Shown: one piece after another, positions 1 through 9,708 of the stretch
How the letters are laid out: every line of letters starts with the position of its first letter
Numbering within the stretch: position 1 is the stretch's first letter
Origin: an uncultured Bacteroidota bacterium
GTDB lineage: Bacteria; Bacteroidota; Bacteroidia; Flavobacteriales; Flavobacteriaceae
NCBI GenBank assembly: GCA_902536935.1
Contig: CACAZM010000005.1
Span: 1-64,000 of the forward strand
DNA: 64,000 bases
Direction: 5' to 3'
Position numbers and translations under genes: made by a program
The notes under the pieces: model-generated
Told to the model about the DNA's origin: nothing
Database searches by the model: none
Seen by the model: only the letters and a program-made list of their open reading frames with translations

Positions 1-3000
1 TGTCTCCTTTTAGTGTTGTCCGTTTGCCACCAAAGTTGGTACGGAAAGGAACAGACTTAATACGGAATCCCAACCCTAGCGTAAGTTCTTTTCCACTGGT
101 TTCAGTAAGAAGATTATTATCCAGGCTTAGTCCTATAGCACGGTCTTTTTTGATTTCCGTAGTGAACTGGAAACTGTTTTTGAGCTCAAAATCAACCCTA
201 ATAAGTGGGTTGAATTGCTCAACCAAATTGACATTTGTATACAATGTCTCATTGAGAAAGTTGCCTCCTTGATCAAGCTGATTCGGAAGTGTTTGGTCAT
301 AATTTAAATTAGTTTGATAGTTATTTAAGGTATGACTTGCTCGATAGCCATGAGCTATAGAAAAGCGCTGAAAATACTTTTTAAAAAGTTTGGTTTTCAT
401 CAAGCCCGTGTACTGCAGCGCCCAATTGGGAAGTGGAGTCTCACGATTGGCAGTAAGGGGTACGGTTTCTGGGCTTTGACCTGAGTATGCTGCCAAAAAA
501 GCAGGGATCAGTACCGCTTGATTGATTTTTCCATAGCCCACTGGAAACCCATCAACATCCACGTTGGCTGGGTCAAGACCTCGCGCATTTGCCAAGCGCC
601 TTGCGACAATCAGACGGTTAACTTTTAAGTCTTCAAAGGATTGATCGTCAACTGTTCCTGAACCAAACGATGTATTGATTAAAATGGTTGAGATTTCAAA
701 GTTGCCAAAGGTATTTGAATTGAGGGCGTTGTAATTCGTATCCGTAACTATGTAGTTCTCACCAAGATTCTCAGACAAACTGCGATTCCCGCTGATGTCG
801 AGCTGTAATCCCTCCAGAAAACTGACTTCCGCAGAATAGGTTAAATCTGTGTTATGCACTTGCGTGAACTGTCCATTATAACTTGGAAACTTGGTCAGCC
901 ACCCTCGCTTTGCGGCTTCATAACGGATATCGCTTTGGCTACCCAGTGCAAAGGATAAACCAGGGTTGGAAGTACCCAAAAAACCTACTTTTTGGGTATA
1001 GCCAGGCAACACTGTCCCATTATTTTCGCTGTATGTCACCTGCAGACGCTTGAGGGCAGTGACAAAACCAATCAGCGAATTGGCAAATTGGGTTTGCATG
1101 GATTTCCGGTCTCGGGATCTTATGTTTTTTTCGAGTTTAAACGCACGGTAAATTTTTTGAAAATTAAATGTGGTGTTCAGATTGTGAGTGTTTGCGTTTT
1201 GTATGGTATTCACAACCCCGAGGATATTCCCAAACTCATCTTCTACTTCATTTAGAGACTCTGAACCTCGTTGCCAATTAAAATCTCCCGAATAGCTGTA
1301 TGTCCCATCGATAAAATTCACCAATGGAAGAAGTCTGAAAGGAAGGTTATACGTCAGCCCGAGTCGCTGGCTAAACTGGTTTGGGTCTCCAACATCCCAA
1401 AGTCCATCCCAAATACCGAGTTCTTGGTTCACCTTTTTAATGTCCGATGTGTCCTCAAAGTAATAGTTCCGAACGATATTCTTAGTCGATGCGGTAAAAT
1501 CAAATCGTAGGGATTTGGTCAAATTGTGATTGAGGGTAAACATCCAATCGAACATATAATTTCGCTGTTGCAATTTGGGCAGTGGGAGTTGTTGCCCAGC
1601 ATCAACCCCCTCCAAAAACACCTCTCGAAACTGCTGGCTGTTGAATGTTCGATTGATATTGGTGGAGAGCGAAACACTCGCAGGAATCGGATTAATGTTG
1701 ATCGCACTAAGCCACTGTAAATAGCTTTTGGTATTGATAAATGAGAGCTTTGAAAAGGGCTCGATCGACAATGGTTCGAACCCATATTGATAACCAGCAC
1801 CCATTCGCAAGTTTTTAAAGCTGTAGTCTTCGATTTCGTAGTCACTTCGTTTTTCCTCGTTGTAGGCATAGGACAGATCAAAGTTTTCAATATCAAAAAA
1901 GTCTTTGCGTTGATCGGGCCCACGTTGTTTACGCACCCCTACTAGATTTATGCTTTTCTGTTGAGACTGGCTCACCGCTTGATTTCGAATTGCATCTGTG
2001 ATTGCTTGATCAGGAGAATTATCGATGCGGTCTTGCAGTTTTAAATCTTGATAAAACGGATCGTATTTGGGGGTGACAAATTCTTCTGCAAAGCTATAAC
2101 TCAACGGCAACTGAACTCCCCATTTTTTGGGTAGCAGTTGGCCCATATTTACATTGGTATTGATACCATAGCCACGGGTGTCGTCTTGGTTGCGCAGGTT
2201 TGGAATTTGGTCGATATTGCCAAAGCCAACTGTTGAGATATTCCCATTGAGATTAATTGTGGCAAAATCTGCAAAATTTGCGTCGAGCTCAGCCACGGAG
2301 GCCCAACCCCCTTGGGTGTCAATCTTTGCCAATCGCAACTCATTAAACCAAACCTCTCCATGAAGGTAATCCCCAGACGATTCGGAAGGGTTTTTCACCC
2401 CAACCATGAGGGTTCTCACTTGACCCAAAGTCGGGTTACCACGGACTGCTATTTTGTATTTCTTGTTTCCAGGCAAACTACTTATGGGAGTAAACTCGTC
2501 GATTGGGTTGAGTTCTTCATCGAAATAAGTTGCCCCGACCAAGCTGCGGTTTTGTATGGCTTTTGCCTTAGCTCCTGTGAGGAGTGACAATGGAATATCA
2601 ATGGAGTTGCTTTCTGGCTGCCATACATCGTCTGCACTGAGGTTATTGGAGACTCCTTCGGTATAGGATGTTGGCTTTAGGGGCACCTCGATTTGATAAT
2701 AATTTTCCGTCATATCTGTACCAATCCGCATAAATGCAACCATGCGCTTGTCAAAATTCTCTTGTGTGCCCTCGCCTGGTAAGGGTGTTCGATTTGGAAT
2801 CGATTCCGCATGGACAAACATCTTTACTCGTTTGTACTGACGCATATCGATATCGATATTTTTATAGACCCCTTTCAGGTCTTTTGGTTCGAGGTCTTGG
2901 ACTCGTAAGGATAAAGACTGCTCGTTTTGACGAATCACCGTATTAAAATTATTGAGCTGTTCGCGAACCACACCGGGTGGAAGTTTATAGTTGATCGGGA

Positions 3001-6000
3001 TGCGATTTTCGTTTTCTAAGATATTCACGGTACTCACGTCAACACTGGTATTTGCGCTACTGATTTGCGCCGTATTGATCGGTAGGTTGTATCGCCGCCA
3101 ATCGCCACGAACCAAATCCAATGTTCCAAATCGGAGGACAACCGGATCGGTAAAGCCCTTAAGCCACATTCTCATAAAGCGTACGGAACGCAAATCTGAC
3201 ATATTGTTGACTGCTTCAAAATAGGGACGTAAACTGGGGTTGTCATAGTATTCTGGTACAACAGGAATTTTGAATTGCAGCCAGCGTGAAGTCGTTCGAT
3301 CGCCATTGGCAAGTTCCACATTGTTATTGACCCGTACATCAGTAATAAAGGGGTGTGATCCCACTTGCATATCCTTTTGGATCGGGATACGATATTCAAA
3401 ATAACTGTCAATGGTATTCATGGTGTTATCCTTATTGAGGTCTTCCACATCGGGAACCGTATAGGATCCGCGATTATTGTCAGTCACTTCAAGGATCGAG
3501 TTTCCATCTGTACCGTTATAGCGCTTGTATCGATTTAGAATCGACCCATTGGCTTGCAAAAAATACTGGTAGTTGTCCCCTGCTGGATCACTACTTTCAG
3601 CAGTAAATGCAGAGGAATAAATTGCACCTTCCTCTTGGTCAGATAGCCCATCATAGCCCACATCTTGCAAGTCGCGGTTTTCTGCATTTGCATCAAACGC
3701 ATACACTAAAGACTGGGTTGCAGGGGTTCGCGCCCATCCCGTTTCATATGTAAGTGCCAAACCGTCTGTTCCGGGTAATCCATTTTCATACTGCTTGCGT
3801 CCATCTCGTAAAACGTCTTCCGAAATACTTCCCAAATTGAATATTAAATCACCAAGACTTTCATCGGTTAACTCGTCATTTTCAGAAAATGTATCGAGCA
3901 ACCAAAACTCGATATACTCCACGTTGGACTGATCAAAGTTGGTGCTACTTAGAGCACGCGTGATCCCTGCCCAATTTTCAGAGGGGTCATTGACAAAACT
4001 CCCATAGTGATTAGTGTTATATGGCCCTTTTTCTTGGGGGTAGTACGCCAAATCCATGGTGTATTGAACTGCTGTTTGCCCTTGCACAAGGTCTTGTTGC
4101 GGAAAAATTTCATTGATAAATACGCGTCGCACCTCGTCCTCGGATAGATCATTATTTGAAATTTCAGATGGGCGTTGTCTCGAATAAAATATTGGATCAA
4201 TGGTGTACCATGCCAGTCGTGCGCGATGGTGACCACTACTTAGATCGTCAATCGCTGCGTTGGAACCTTGGACATTGGAAGCAGGCACACTCGACAATGA
4301 CCAAGACAGCACATCACGCAAATCGATATTACTTTGAGCACCTTCAAAATCATCGACATAAGTGGTTGCTTCTCCATTGAGTTCGGTGCCTTTTGGAGTC
4401 TTTGACAACAAATATGCAATTTCTCCACGAAAGGATATGTTTGATATGACCTCCGTGTATATGTTTGGTAGCTTGTTTACCATGCGAGTCAGCAATGGCA
4501 CTTCTGTCGAAAAGGTAGAGCTCATTCCCAGCATGGTATTGTTGACTGGCTCTAGCCCATAGTTCGCTTTTTGTGTAAGTGGACGTTCACTGAGGTTCAT
4601 CACAGTCGCTCCCAGCAAAAAATTATCACTGAATTTATGCTCAACATGAACACCACTAAAGCGTTTGTTCTGCTGCCCAAAAAAGGAGTTGCTTTCGGTC
4701 GAAACTTCAATGGGAACATTGGAATTTTGCAAACTTTCGTTGAGTATAGTTACACGTCCAAGTTGGTAATTTACCGAGTAATCGATCCCCTCTTGCAAAA
4801 GACGTCCACCAGCGGTCAAACGAACGGATCCTTGAGGTACATTGAAGGCTCCGAGAGAAATTCCAGCTCCTCCTCCACTCGCCTTGTATCGCCCTTTGAG
4901 TTGAAATTTGTTTTGCGCTGCATAGTCAATCGCCTCAGATTTTGTAAGCTTATACATTTCTGGAAAGACGTATTTATTTTGATTGGCATTATAGGTGGCT
5001 GCCACATCATAGTCCTCACTAGTGTCAGACTGTAAGGTATCAAACAAGAACTCCCCAAAAGGTTCTACTTTAGGAAAAATAATGCGTCCGTTTTCTCGAT
5101 CAACTGTAACGCCTTCAACAAAGTCAAAAAAGCCATCTCCACCATCCTGAAGGTCATTGTAGATATTGAGCCGATCGATTCCAAAAACATTGAGCAAAAC
5201 CCGTTGGTCAAGACCCTCTGGCCAAATCTCTTCTGCAATTGGTGTGATATAATTTATAGGAGATGGGTCGGAAAAAAGGAGGTTAAACACAAAGCCATCA
5301 TGATCAAGCTGGTAAGCCCCGATATTGTAGATGTTTTTCATCATCAAATCCCATACTGGCTGCTGAACGTTAGTCAAATTGCTTCGAAGGAGTTTTACCA
5401 CCAAGCTATTGTTGAGAACCTGTTGGCTTTGACCAATCCCACTAGTTGAACTTGATGGCACTCCATCGCCAGCAAACTCACCGACTTGATAGGTTTGACC
5501 CCCGACTGTGTACTGAAAGGCAACCGCCAAAATTTCATCATTATTAAGTCGTTGCCTTAAGGAGATATATCCCAATTTGGGATGGAAGGTATAGTCTGTT
5601 GTTTCGAGTTTTCGTGCACTTTCAAGAACCGCATAATCGATTCCTTCTTGTACCACTTCTGAAAGATTTCCAAAGCCGTTGCGGGTCGTGGAAATATCTC
5701 GAATGTCGCTTGTCAGAATTCCACTTCCTAACTGTTCCGGACTGAGTTGGTTGGCTTTATTATCGGGATACCCACTCACGCTCGATGTAGTAAAAAAATT
5801 GGGAGATAAGTCATCGAGACGGGTTTGATTTGCACTGGTTTCTCCCAAATCTTGCAAAGCAACAAGGTTGCGGACATTATTGGTCTGAGCATTGCGGTTG
5901 GTTACCCACACCTCTACTCGTGTGATTTGAACCGCTGTATTGATGTAGGGGTACGTCGCAGCTGCAAAATCATATTGATCGCGAAAATACTGTGCCAAAA

Positions 6001-7027
6001 AAAAGTGGCGGTCTTCGTCGTAATCGAGTGCAAAAAGGGAAAACTCTTCTAGAGTGCCGTCCGCAGAGGTCATCATGCGCTGGGTTTGGGAGCGTTGCTC
6101 TGAAACCACTGCTGAGATATTAGTATTTCCAAACTTGAGGTCTGCCTTGACGCCAAATAAACTTTGTGCTCCTGAAATCAAAGAACTATTGATTGGCATA
6201 CTTACATTTCCAATTTCCAGCTTCTGCAGGATTCCGTCTTCGTTGCCACTAAAGCCGTCTTTCAAACTCCTGACTTTATCGATCCCTCCCTTTAGCCGAT
6301 CCACTTCATTTTGAATCCGACCTACCGCACCTGTAGCAGCAGATACCGTATTTCCCAATCGACCGCCTACCGACTGACCTGTTTCATCTGCTGTTGGAGG
6401 AAAAAAATCAAGTTTGATCAAATTCTGAAAATCAAAAGTAGATTGGGTGTCGTAATTGGCATTGACTCGAAAACGTTCTCCGATATTTCCAACCAATCCT
6501 ACACTAATACGCTGATCGAAATCAAATCCGAAGCTACTCTGATTTCGTGGGGAAAGAGCGGGGTTTCCCGACTTTTGATACTGCACCCCCAAATCGATTC
6601 CAACGGATCCTTTTGGGATAATTTGAATGACATCACTCCCAAACAATCGTCGAAACAAATCGGATTGGACATAGAGATCAGGTAGCAGATTTTTTTGCTG
6701 TTCAGGGTCTTCTACATCTCCCGAAAGCAGTGCTTGTTTTTCGTTCATATAGTCCAATGCTTCTTTACGCATCATACGTTCGAGATATTTTTCAGGTGTC
6801 AACGTCAGTGGTGCATTGATATCGATTTCTCCGACTTTAACGGTATAGATATATAAATTGAGGTTGGGGTCGTAGGTGTATTCTTCCACAAATGAGCTCG
6901 GCAGATTTTTCAGTGCGAGATTTTGGATAGAAGGGGATAACCGAAGACTATCGTTCTGGGCAAACCCTTGCCAAGACAATATCAATACAGCAACAAAGAG
7001 TATCTTCTGGATTGAAACCAATCGCAT
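1..7027 (-). CDS. sprA: SprA, type IX secretion outer-membrane translocon (3' end cut by window edge)
   Basis: Giant outer-membrane beta-barrel channel of the type IX secretion system, needed for export of CTD-bearing proteins and gliding adhesins in Bacteroidota. The minus frame is open from the ATG at 7027 to the left edge, about 2342 codons; family members are about 2400 residues, so only a short C-terminal piece is missing. A Sec signal peptide is visible (residues 1-22, ending GFAQ). The family look is clear: an N-terminal segment ending in LLPDLYVQSDLFRRLFG, followed by long runs of alternating beta strands rich in Asn, Asp, Gly and Tyr. I checked the frame by eye at both ends and found no stop. 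It starts 5 nt after the ruvA stop and is probably cotranscribed with it, an arrangement I recall from other flavobacteria. No frameshift or internal duplication was noticed. Confidence 0.93.
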   Translation of the reverse strand, partial: MRLVSIQKILFVAVLILSWQGFAQNDSLRLSPSIQNLALKNLPSSFVEEYTYDPNLNLYIYTVKVGEIDINAPLTLTPEKYLERMMRKEALDYMNEKQALLSGDVEDPEQQKNLLPDLYVQSDLFRRLFGSDVIQIIPKGSVGIDLGVQYQKSGNPALSPRNQSSFGFDFDQRISVGLVGNIGERFRVNANYDTQSTFDFQNLIKLDFFPPTADETGQSVGGRLGNTVSAATGAVGRIQNEVDRLKGGIDKVRSLKDGFSGNEDGILQKLEIGNVSMPINSSLISGAQSLFGVKADLKFGNTNISAVVSEQRSQTQRMMTSADGTLEEFSLFALDYDEDRHFFLAQYFRDQYDFAAATYPYINTAVQITRVEVWVTNRNAQTNNVRNLVALQDLGETSANQTRLDDLSPNFFTTSSVSGYPDNKANQLSPEQLGSGILTSDIRDISTTRNGFGNLSEVVQEGIDYAVLESARKLETTDYTFHPKLGYISLRQRLNNDEILAVAFQYTVGGQTYQVGEFAGDGVPSSSTSGIGQSQQVLNNSLVVKLLRSNLTNVQQPVWDLMMKNIYNIGAYQLDHDGFVFNLLFSDPSPINYITPIAEEIWPEGLDQRVLLNVFGIDRLNIYNDLQDGGDGFFDFVEGVTVDRENGRIIFPKVEPFGEFLFDTLQSDTSEDYDVAATYNANQNKYVFPEMYKLTKSEAIDYAAQNKFQLKGRYKASGGGAGISLGAFNVPQGSVRLTAGGRLLQEGIDYSVNYQLGRVTILNESLQNSNVPIEVSTESNSFFGQQNKRFSGVHVEHKFSDNFLLGATVMNLSERPLTQKANYGLEPVNNTMLGMSSTFSTEVPLLTRMVNKLPNIYTEVISNISFRGEIAYLLSKTPKGTELNGEATTYVDDFEGAQSNIDLRDVLSWSLSSVPASNVQGSNAAIDDLSSGHHRARLAWYTIDPIFYSRQRPSEISNNDLSEDEVRRVFINEIFPQQDLVQGQTAVQYTMDLAYYPQEKGPYNTNHYGSFVNDPSENWAGITRALSSTNFDQSNVEYIEFWLLDTFSENDELTDESLGDLIFNLGSISEDVLRDGRKQYENGLPGTDGLALTYETGWARTPATQSLVYAFDANAENRDLQDVGYDGLSDQEEGAIYSSAFTAESSDPAGDNYQYFLQANGSILNRYKRYNGTDGNSILEVTDNNRGSYTVPDVEDLNKDNTMNTIDSYFEYRIPIQKDMQVGSHPFITDVRVNNNVELANGDRTTSRWLQFKIPVVPEYYDNPSLRPYFEAVNNMSDLRSVRFMRMWLKGFTDPVVLRFGTLDLVRGDWRRYNLPINTAQISSANTSVDVSTVNILENENRIPINYKLPPGVVREQLNNFNTVIRQNEQSLSLRVQDLEPKDLKGVYKNIDIDMRQYKRVKMFVHAESIPNRTPLPGEGTQENFDKRMVAFMRIGTDMTENYYQIEVPLKPTSYTEGVSNNLSADDVWQPESNSIDIPLSLLTGAKAKAIQNRSLVGATYFDEELNPIDEFTPISSLPGNKKYKIAVRGNPTLGQVRTLMVGVKNPSESSGDYLHGEVWFNELRLAKIDTQGGWASVAELDANFADFATINLNGNISTVGFGNIDQIPNLRNQDDTRGYGINTNVNMGQLLPKKWGVQLPLSYSFAEEFVTPKYDPFYQDLKLQDRIDNSPDQAITDAIRNQAVSQSQQKSINLVGVRKQRGPDQRKDFFDIENFDLSYAYNEEKRSDYEIEDYSFKNLRMGAGYQYGFEPLSIEPFSKLSFINTKSYLQWLSAININPIPASVSLSTNINRTFNSQQFREVFLEGVDAGQQLPLPKLQQRNYMFDWMFTLNHNLTKSLRFDFTASTKNIVRNYYFEDTSDIKKVNQELGIWDGLWDVGDPNQFSQRLGLTYNLPFRLLPLVNFIDGTYSYSGDFNWQRGSESLNEVEDEFGNILGVVNTIQNANTHNLNTTFNFQKIYRAFKLEKNIRSRDRKSMQTQFANSLIGFVTALKRLQVTYSENNGTVLPGYTQKVGFLGTSNPGLSFALGSQSDIRYEAAKRGWLTKFPSYNGQFTQVHNTDLTYSAEVSFLEGLQLDISGNRSLSENLGENYIVTDTNYNALNSNTFGNFEISTILINTSFGSGTVDDQSFEDLKVNRLIVARRLANARGLDPANVDVDGFPVGYGKINQAVLIPAFLAAYSGQSPETVPLTANRETPLPNWALQYTGLMKTKLFKKYFQRFSIAHGYRASHTLNNYQTNLNYDQTLPNQLDQGGNFLNETLYTNVNLVEQFNPLIRVDFELKNSFQFTTEIKKDRAIGLSLDNNLLTETSGKELTLGLGFRIKSVPFRTNFGGKRTTLKGD

Positions 7028-7032
7028 ACAAG

Positions 7033-7614
7033 CTATAGTTTATTCAGTGCATTGCGAATCAGGCGCTCAACACTCATTTCAGCGTCCATTGAAAGAAGCT
7101 CGTCAATCACCTTGACGCAGGATTTTATTTGGTACCCTAAGACTACCAAAGCAGATAACGCCTCTTCTCTATTGGTATTGCTTGAAACCGCAGGAATTCC
7201 CGCATCGGCAACAACAGCTTGTATTTTGTCGCGCAATTCAATGACCACACGTTGGGCGGTCTTTGCTCCAATTCCCTTGACCGACTGAATCACATCTACT
7301 TGCTCGCCCTGTATCGCCTGGCCGATTTCACTAGGACTCAAAGACGACAACATGGTTCGTGCAGTGTTGGCACCAATTCCTGAAATTCCAATGAGTAAGC
7401 GAAACAATTGACGCTCCAAATCTGTAGTAAATCCATATAGCGTATGGGCATCTTCTCGAACTTGTAAATGCGTAAAAAGTTGGATATTTTCATCATCCGT
7501 CAGTTGCCCAAACGTAAACAAAGAAATGTTAACCAAATAGCCAACTCCTTGGCAGTCAATGACGACTGAAGTCGGCGATTTTTCAACAAGACGACCACGG
7601 AGTTGTGTTATCAT
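7033..7614 (-). CDS. ruvA: Holliday junction branch migration protein RuvA
   Basis: RuvA binds four-way DNA junctions as a tetramer and loads the RuvB motor for branch migration. The 193-residue length is normal. An N-terminal OB-fold (residues 1-60) is followed by two helix-hairpin-helix motifs, GISGIGA at 76-82 and VKGIGAKTA at 112-120, and a small C-terminal domain III that contacts RuvB. It is separated from queG by 58 nt that contain a TAnnTTTG box, so it may have its own promoter. The stop lies 5 nt before the sprA start, so sprA translation is probably coupled to or follows ruvA. Its partner RuvB is encoded about 1 kb upstream on the same strand. Confidence 0.96.
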   Translation of the reverse strand: MITQLRGRLVEKSPTSVVIDCQGVGYLVNISLFTFGQLTDDENIQLFTHLQVREDAHTLYGFTTDLERQLFRLLIGISGIGANTARTMLSSLSPSEIGQAIQGEQVDVIQSVKGIGAKTAQRVVIELRDKIQAVVADAGIPAVSSNTNREEALSALVVLGYQIKSCVKVIDELLSMDAEMSVERLIRNALNKL

Positions 7615-7624
7615 AGTTACATCT

Positions 7625-7632
7625 CAAAAGTA
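7625..7632 (-). promoter_or_regulatory. Putative -7 element ahead of ruvA-sprA
   Basis: On the minus strand TACTTTTG matches the Bacteroidota TAnnTTTG -7 consensus and ends 10 nt before the ruvA ATG at 7614. No TTTG is seen at the expected -33 distance, so this rests on one box only. If real, ruvA-sprA can be transcribed separately from ruvB-queG. Confidence 0.42.
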
Positions 7633-7672
7633 GCGATTATTTTGGCATTACAATAGTCTTTATTTGACAGAC

Positions 7673-8596
7673 TTATCGCAAAAAATCAAGGTTGCGTTTC
7701 AAACCAGAAAATTGGGTTCTTTGGACAGCGCTTTCCGCAAATAATCGATCAAAAACTGATTCAGTGATTTCTTGCCAATCACCTTTGCTCATTTGCAAAA
7801 GTTCAGGTGGTGGTTCAAATTGAGGCTCTTGATGAGGGGTTGAAAATCGATTCCAAGGACAAACATCCTGACACACATCACAGCCAAATACCCAGTTGTC
7901 AAATTGTCCTTTAACCTCTTGTGGAATCGCTTCCTTGAGCTCAATGGTAAAGTAGGAAATGCATTTGCTCCCATCCACTTGGTAGGGGGCAATAATTGCT
8001 TGGGTTGGACAAGCATCTATACAAGCCGTGCACGATCCACAGTGATCTGTATCTGGTGCATCTTGTGCCAAGGGTAAATCAATAATCAGTTCTGCGATAA
8101 AGTAAAACGAGCCTGCTTGTTTTGAAATCAAATTAGTGTGTTTCCCAATCCATCCCAAACCAGCTTTGGCAGCCCATGCCTTGTCCAAAACAGGCGCTGA
8201 ATCGACAAACACACGGCCTTGTATCTCTCCGATTTCTTCCTTTAGTAGATGCATCAGTTCATACAGTTTGTCTTTGATGACCACATGATAATCTTTTCCG
8301 TAGGCATATTTCGAAATTTTGGGTGCACTTGTATCTGATTGAGATTCTTTTGGAAAATAATTATACAACAGCGAAACCACACTTTTCGCCCCTGGTACGA
8401 GTTTGGTTGGATCGAGTCTCTTATCAAAATTCCTCTCCATATAGCTCATGCTTCCATGATGCCCTTGGCGTAGCCATTGCTCCAATCGAGGGGCTTCATC
8501 TTCTAAAAATTCCGCATGAGAAATTCCACATGACAAAAAGCCGAGTCGTTTTGCATGGTCTTTAATCAGTTGACTATGTTGGGCTGCTAGATTCAA
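7673..8596 (-). CDS. queG: Epoxyqueuosine reductase QueG
   Basis: Catalyses the last step of queuosine synthesis, reducing epoxyqueuosine to queuosine in the wobble position of GUN-anticodon tRNAs; a cobalamin and two [4Fe-4S] enzyme. Two ferredoxin-like cysteine clusters are visible: C186, C189, C192, C196 and C239, C242, C246, with an extra C212. The VDSAPV segment near residue 132 carries the conserved Asp. Length 307 is normal. The start is a TTG at 8596 that overlaps the ruvB stop in TTGA; an AGGAGA stretch sits 8-9 nt upstream inside the ruvB end, and the next ATG would remove the N-terminal domain. It forms an operon with ruvB. No queuosine synthesis partners lie in the window. Confidence 0.93.
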   Translation of the reverse strand: MNLAAQHSQLIKDHAKRLGFLSCGISHAEFLEDEAPRLEQWLRQGHHGSMSYMERNFDKRLDPTKLVPGAKSVVSLLYNYFPKESQSDTSAPKISKYAYGKDYHVVIKDKLYELMHLLKEEIGEIQGRVFVDSAPVLDKAWAAKAGLGWIGKHTNLISKQAGSFYFIAELIIDLPLAQDAPDTDHCGSCTACIDACPTQAIIAPYQVDGSKCISYFTIELKEAIPQEVKGQFDNWVFGCDVCQDVCPWNRFSTPHQEPQFEPPPELLQMSKGDWQEITESVFDRLFAESAVQRTQFSGLKRNLDFLR

Positions 8597-9615
8597 AACA
8601 AATCTCCTTGGCGACTCGATTTGGTGCGCCCCAAATGACGATAGGCAAGGTCTGTTACTTCTCGTCCACGAGGAGTACGTACAATAAATCCTTCTTGAAT
8701 TAGAAAAGGTTCATAAACTTCCTCTAAGGTCTCTGCACTTTCTGAAACCGCTGTCGCTAAGGTGCTGATCCCGACTGGACCTCCATTAAATTTATCCATC
8801 ATGGTACTGAGAATCTTATTGTCCATCTCGTCCAAACCGTGAGCATCAACATGGAGGGCTTCTAGGCCATATTTGGCAATCTTCATGTCGATACTGCCAT
8901 CGCTTTTGATTTGTGCAAAATCACGAATTCGTCGCAACAAGGCATTGGCAATTCGGGGGGTTCCACGACTCCGCCCTGCGATTTCAATTGCCGCTTTATT
9001 GATAATCGAAATATTCAGGATATCTGCACTTCTCTCCACTATCGTCGATAAGACTTCGGTAGTGTAATAGGTCAAGCGACAATTGATGCCAAAACGAGCA
9101 CGCATGGGTGCAGTCAGCAAACCCGACCGAGTGGTCGCTCCGATAAGGGTAAACGGATTGAGGTTGATTTCAACTGTCCGAGCATTTGGCCCGGACTCAA
9201 TCATGATATCGATTTTATAATCCTCCATAGCCGAGTAGAGATATTCTTCTACTATGGGACTCAAACGATGGATCTCGTCGATAAACAACACATCTCTGGG
9301 TTCGAGGTTGGTGAGAAGTCCTGCCAAATCCCCCGGCTTATCAAGAACGGGTCCTGAGGTTACCTTAACACCAACTTGTAATTCATTTCCTAAAATGTGG
9401 GCAAGGGTTGTTTTTCCCAACCCGGGAGGGCCATGTAAAAGGGTGTGATCAAGGGCATCTTCTCGCTGGTTGGCAGCCTGAACAAAGACTTGCAGATTGT
9501 CGAGCACTTGGGGCTGACCCATAAAATCGGAAAACCGCAACGGGCGCAACGCGCGATCGATGTCCTGTTCTTCAGGGGTAAAGTGCTCTCCGTGTGGATC
9601 TAGATGCTCGTTCAT
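8593..9615 (-). CDS. ruvB: Holliday junction DNA helicase RuvB
   Basis: AAA+ ATPase motor that drives branch migration with RuvA. Walker [11 protein letters not shown] lies at about residues 62-71, Walker B LFIDEIH at about 110-116, and the sensor/arginine region ending TAPMRARFG at about 159-176; the C-terminal winged helix carries [15 protein letters not shown] chose the ATG at 9615 (340 residues, the usual length). A TTG 18 nt further upstream (9633) is in frame, but a TAnnTTTG promoter box at 9621-9628 lies between the two, so the upstream start would not be on the transcript. The stop overlaps the queG start by 4 nt. Confidence 0.95.
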   Translation of the reverse strand: MNEHLDPHGEHFTPEEQDIDRALRPLRFSDFMGQPQVLDNLQVFVQAANQREDALDHTLLHGPPGLGKTTLAHILGNELQVGVKVTSGPVLDKPGDLAGLLTNLEPRDVLFIDEIHRLSPIVEEYLYSAMEDYKIDIMIESGPNARTVEINLNPFTLIGATTRSGLLTAPMRARFGINCRLTYYTTEVLSTIVERSADILNISIINKAAIEIAGRSRGTPRIANALLRRIRDFAQIKSDGSIDMKIAKYGLEALHVDAHGLDEMDNKILSTMMDKFNGGPVGISTLATAVSESAETLEEVYEPFLIQEGFIVRTPRGREVTDLAYRHLGRTKSSRQGDLF

Positions 9616-9620
9616 TTTTC

Positions 9621-9628
9621 CAAAGATA
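9621..9628 (-). promoter_or_regulatory. Putative -7 element of ruvB-queG, very close to the start codon
   Basis: TATCTTTG on the minus strand fits TAnnTTTG and ends 5 nt before the ruvB ATG. With a usual distance of a few nucleotides from the box to the start site, the mRNA would begin at or next to the ATG. No clear -33 TTTG was found. Confidence 0.42.
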
Positions 9629-9653
9629 ACCAAAAATCAACGGGAATCTCCCA

Positions 9654-9680
9654 TAAAAAAACCCTCCGTTTGGAGGGTTT
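9654..9680 (-). terminator. Rho-independent terminator of the act-cox operon
   Basis: Perfect 9-bp inverted repeat (arms AAACCCTCC and GGAGGGTTT, 4-nt loop) at 9659-9680, followed on the minus strand by a run of T at 9654-9660. It starts 28 nt after the coxA stop and ends the eight-gene respiratory operon before ruvB. Confidence 0.9.
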
Positions 9681-9708
9681 GATATGAAATTATTGACTAT
9701 GATCGTGC

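Noticed and set aside
9616..9633. TTG upstream in-frame start for ruvB
   Set aside because: It lies upstream of a TAnnTTTG box and would add six residues not typical of RuvB; the ATG at 9615 gives the usual 340 residues.
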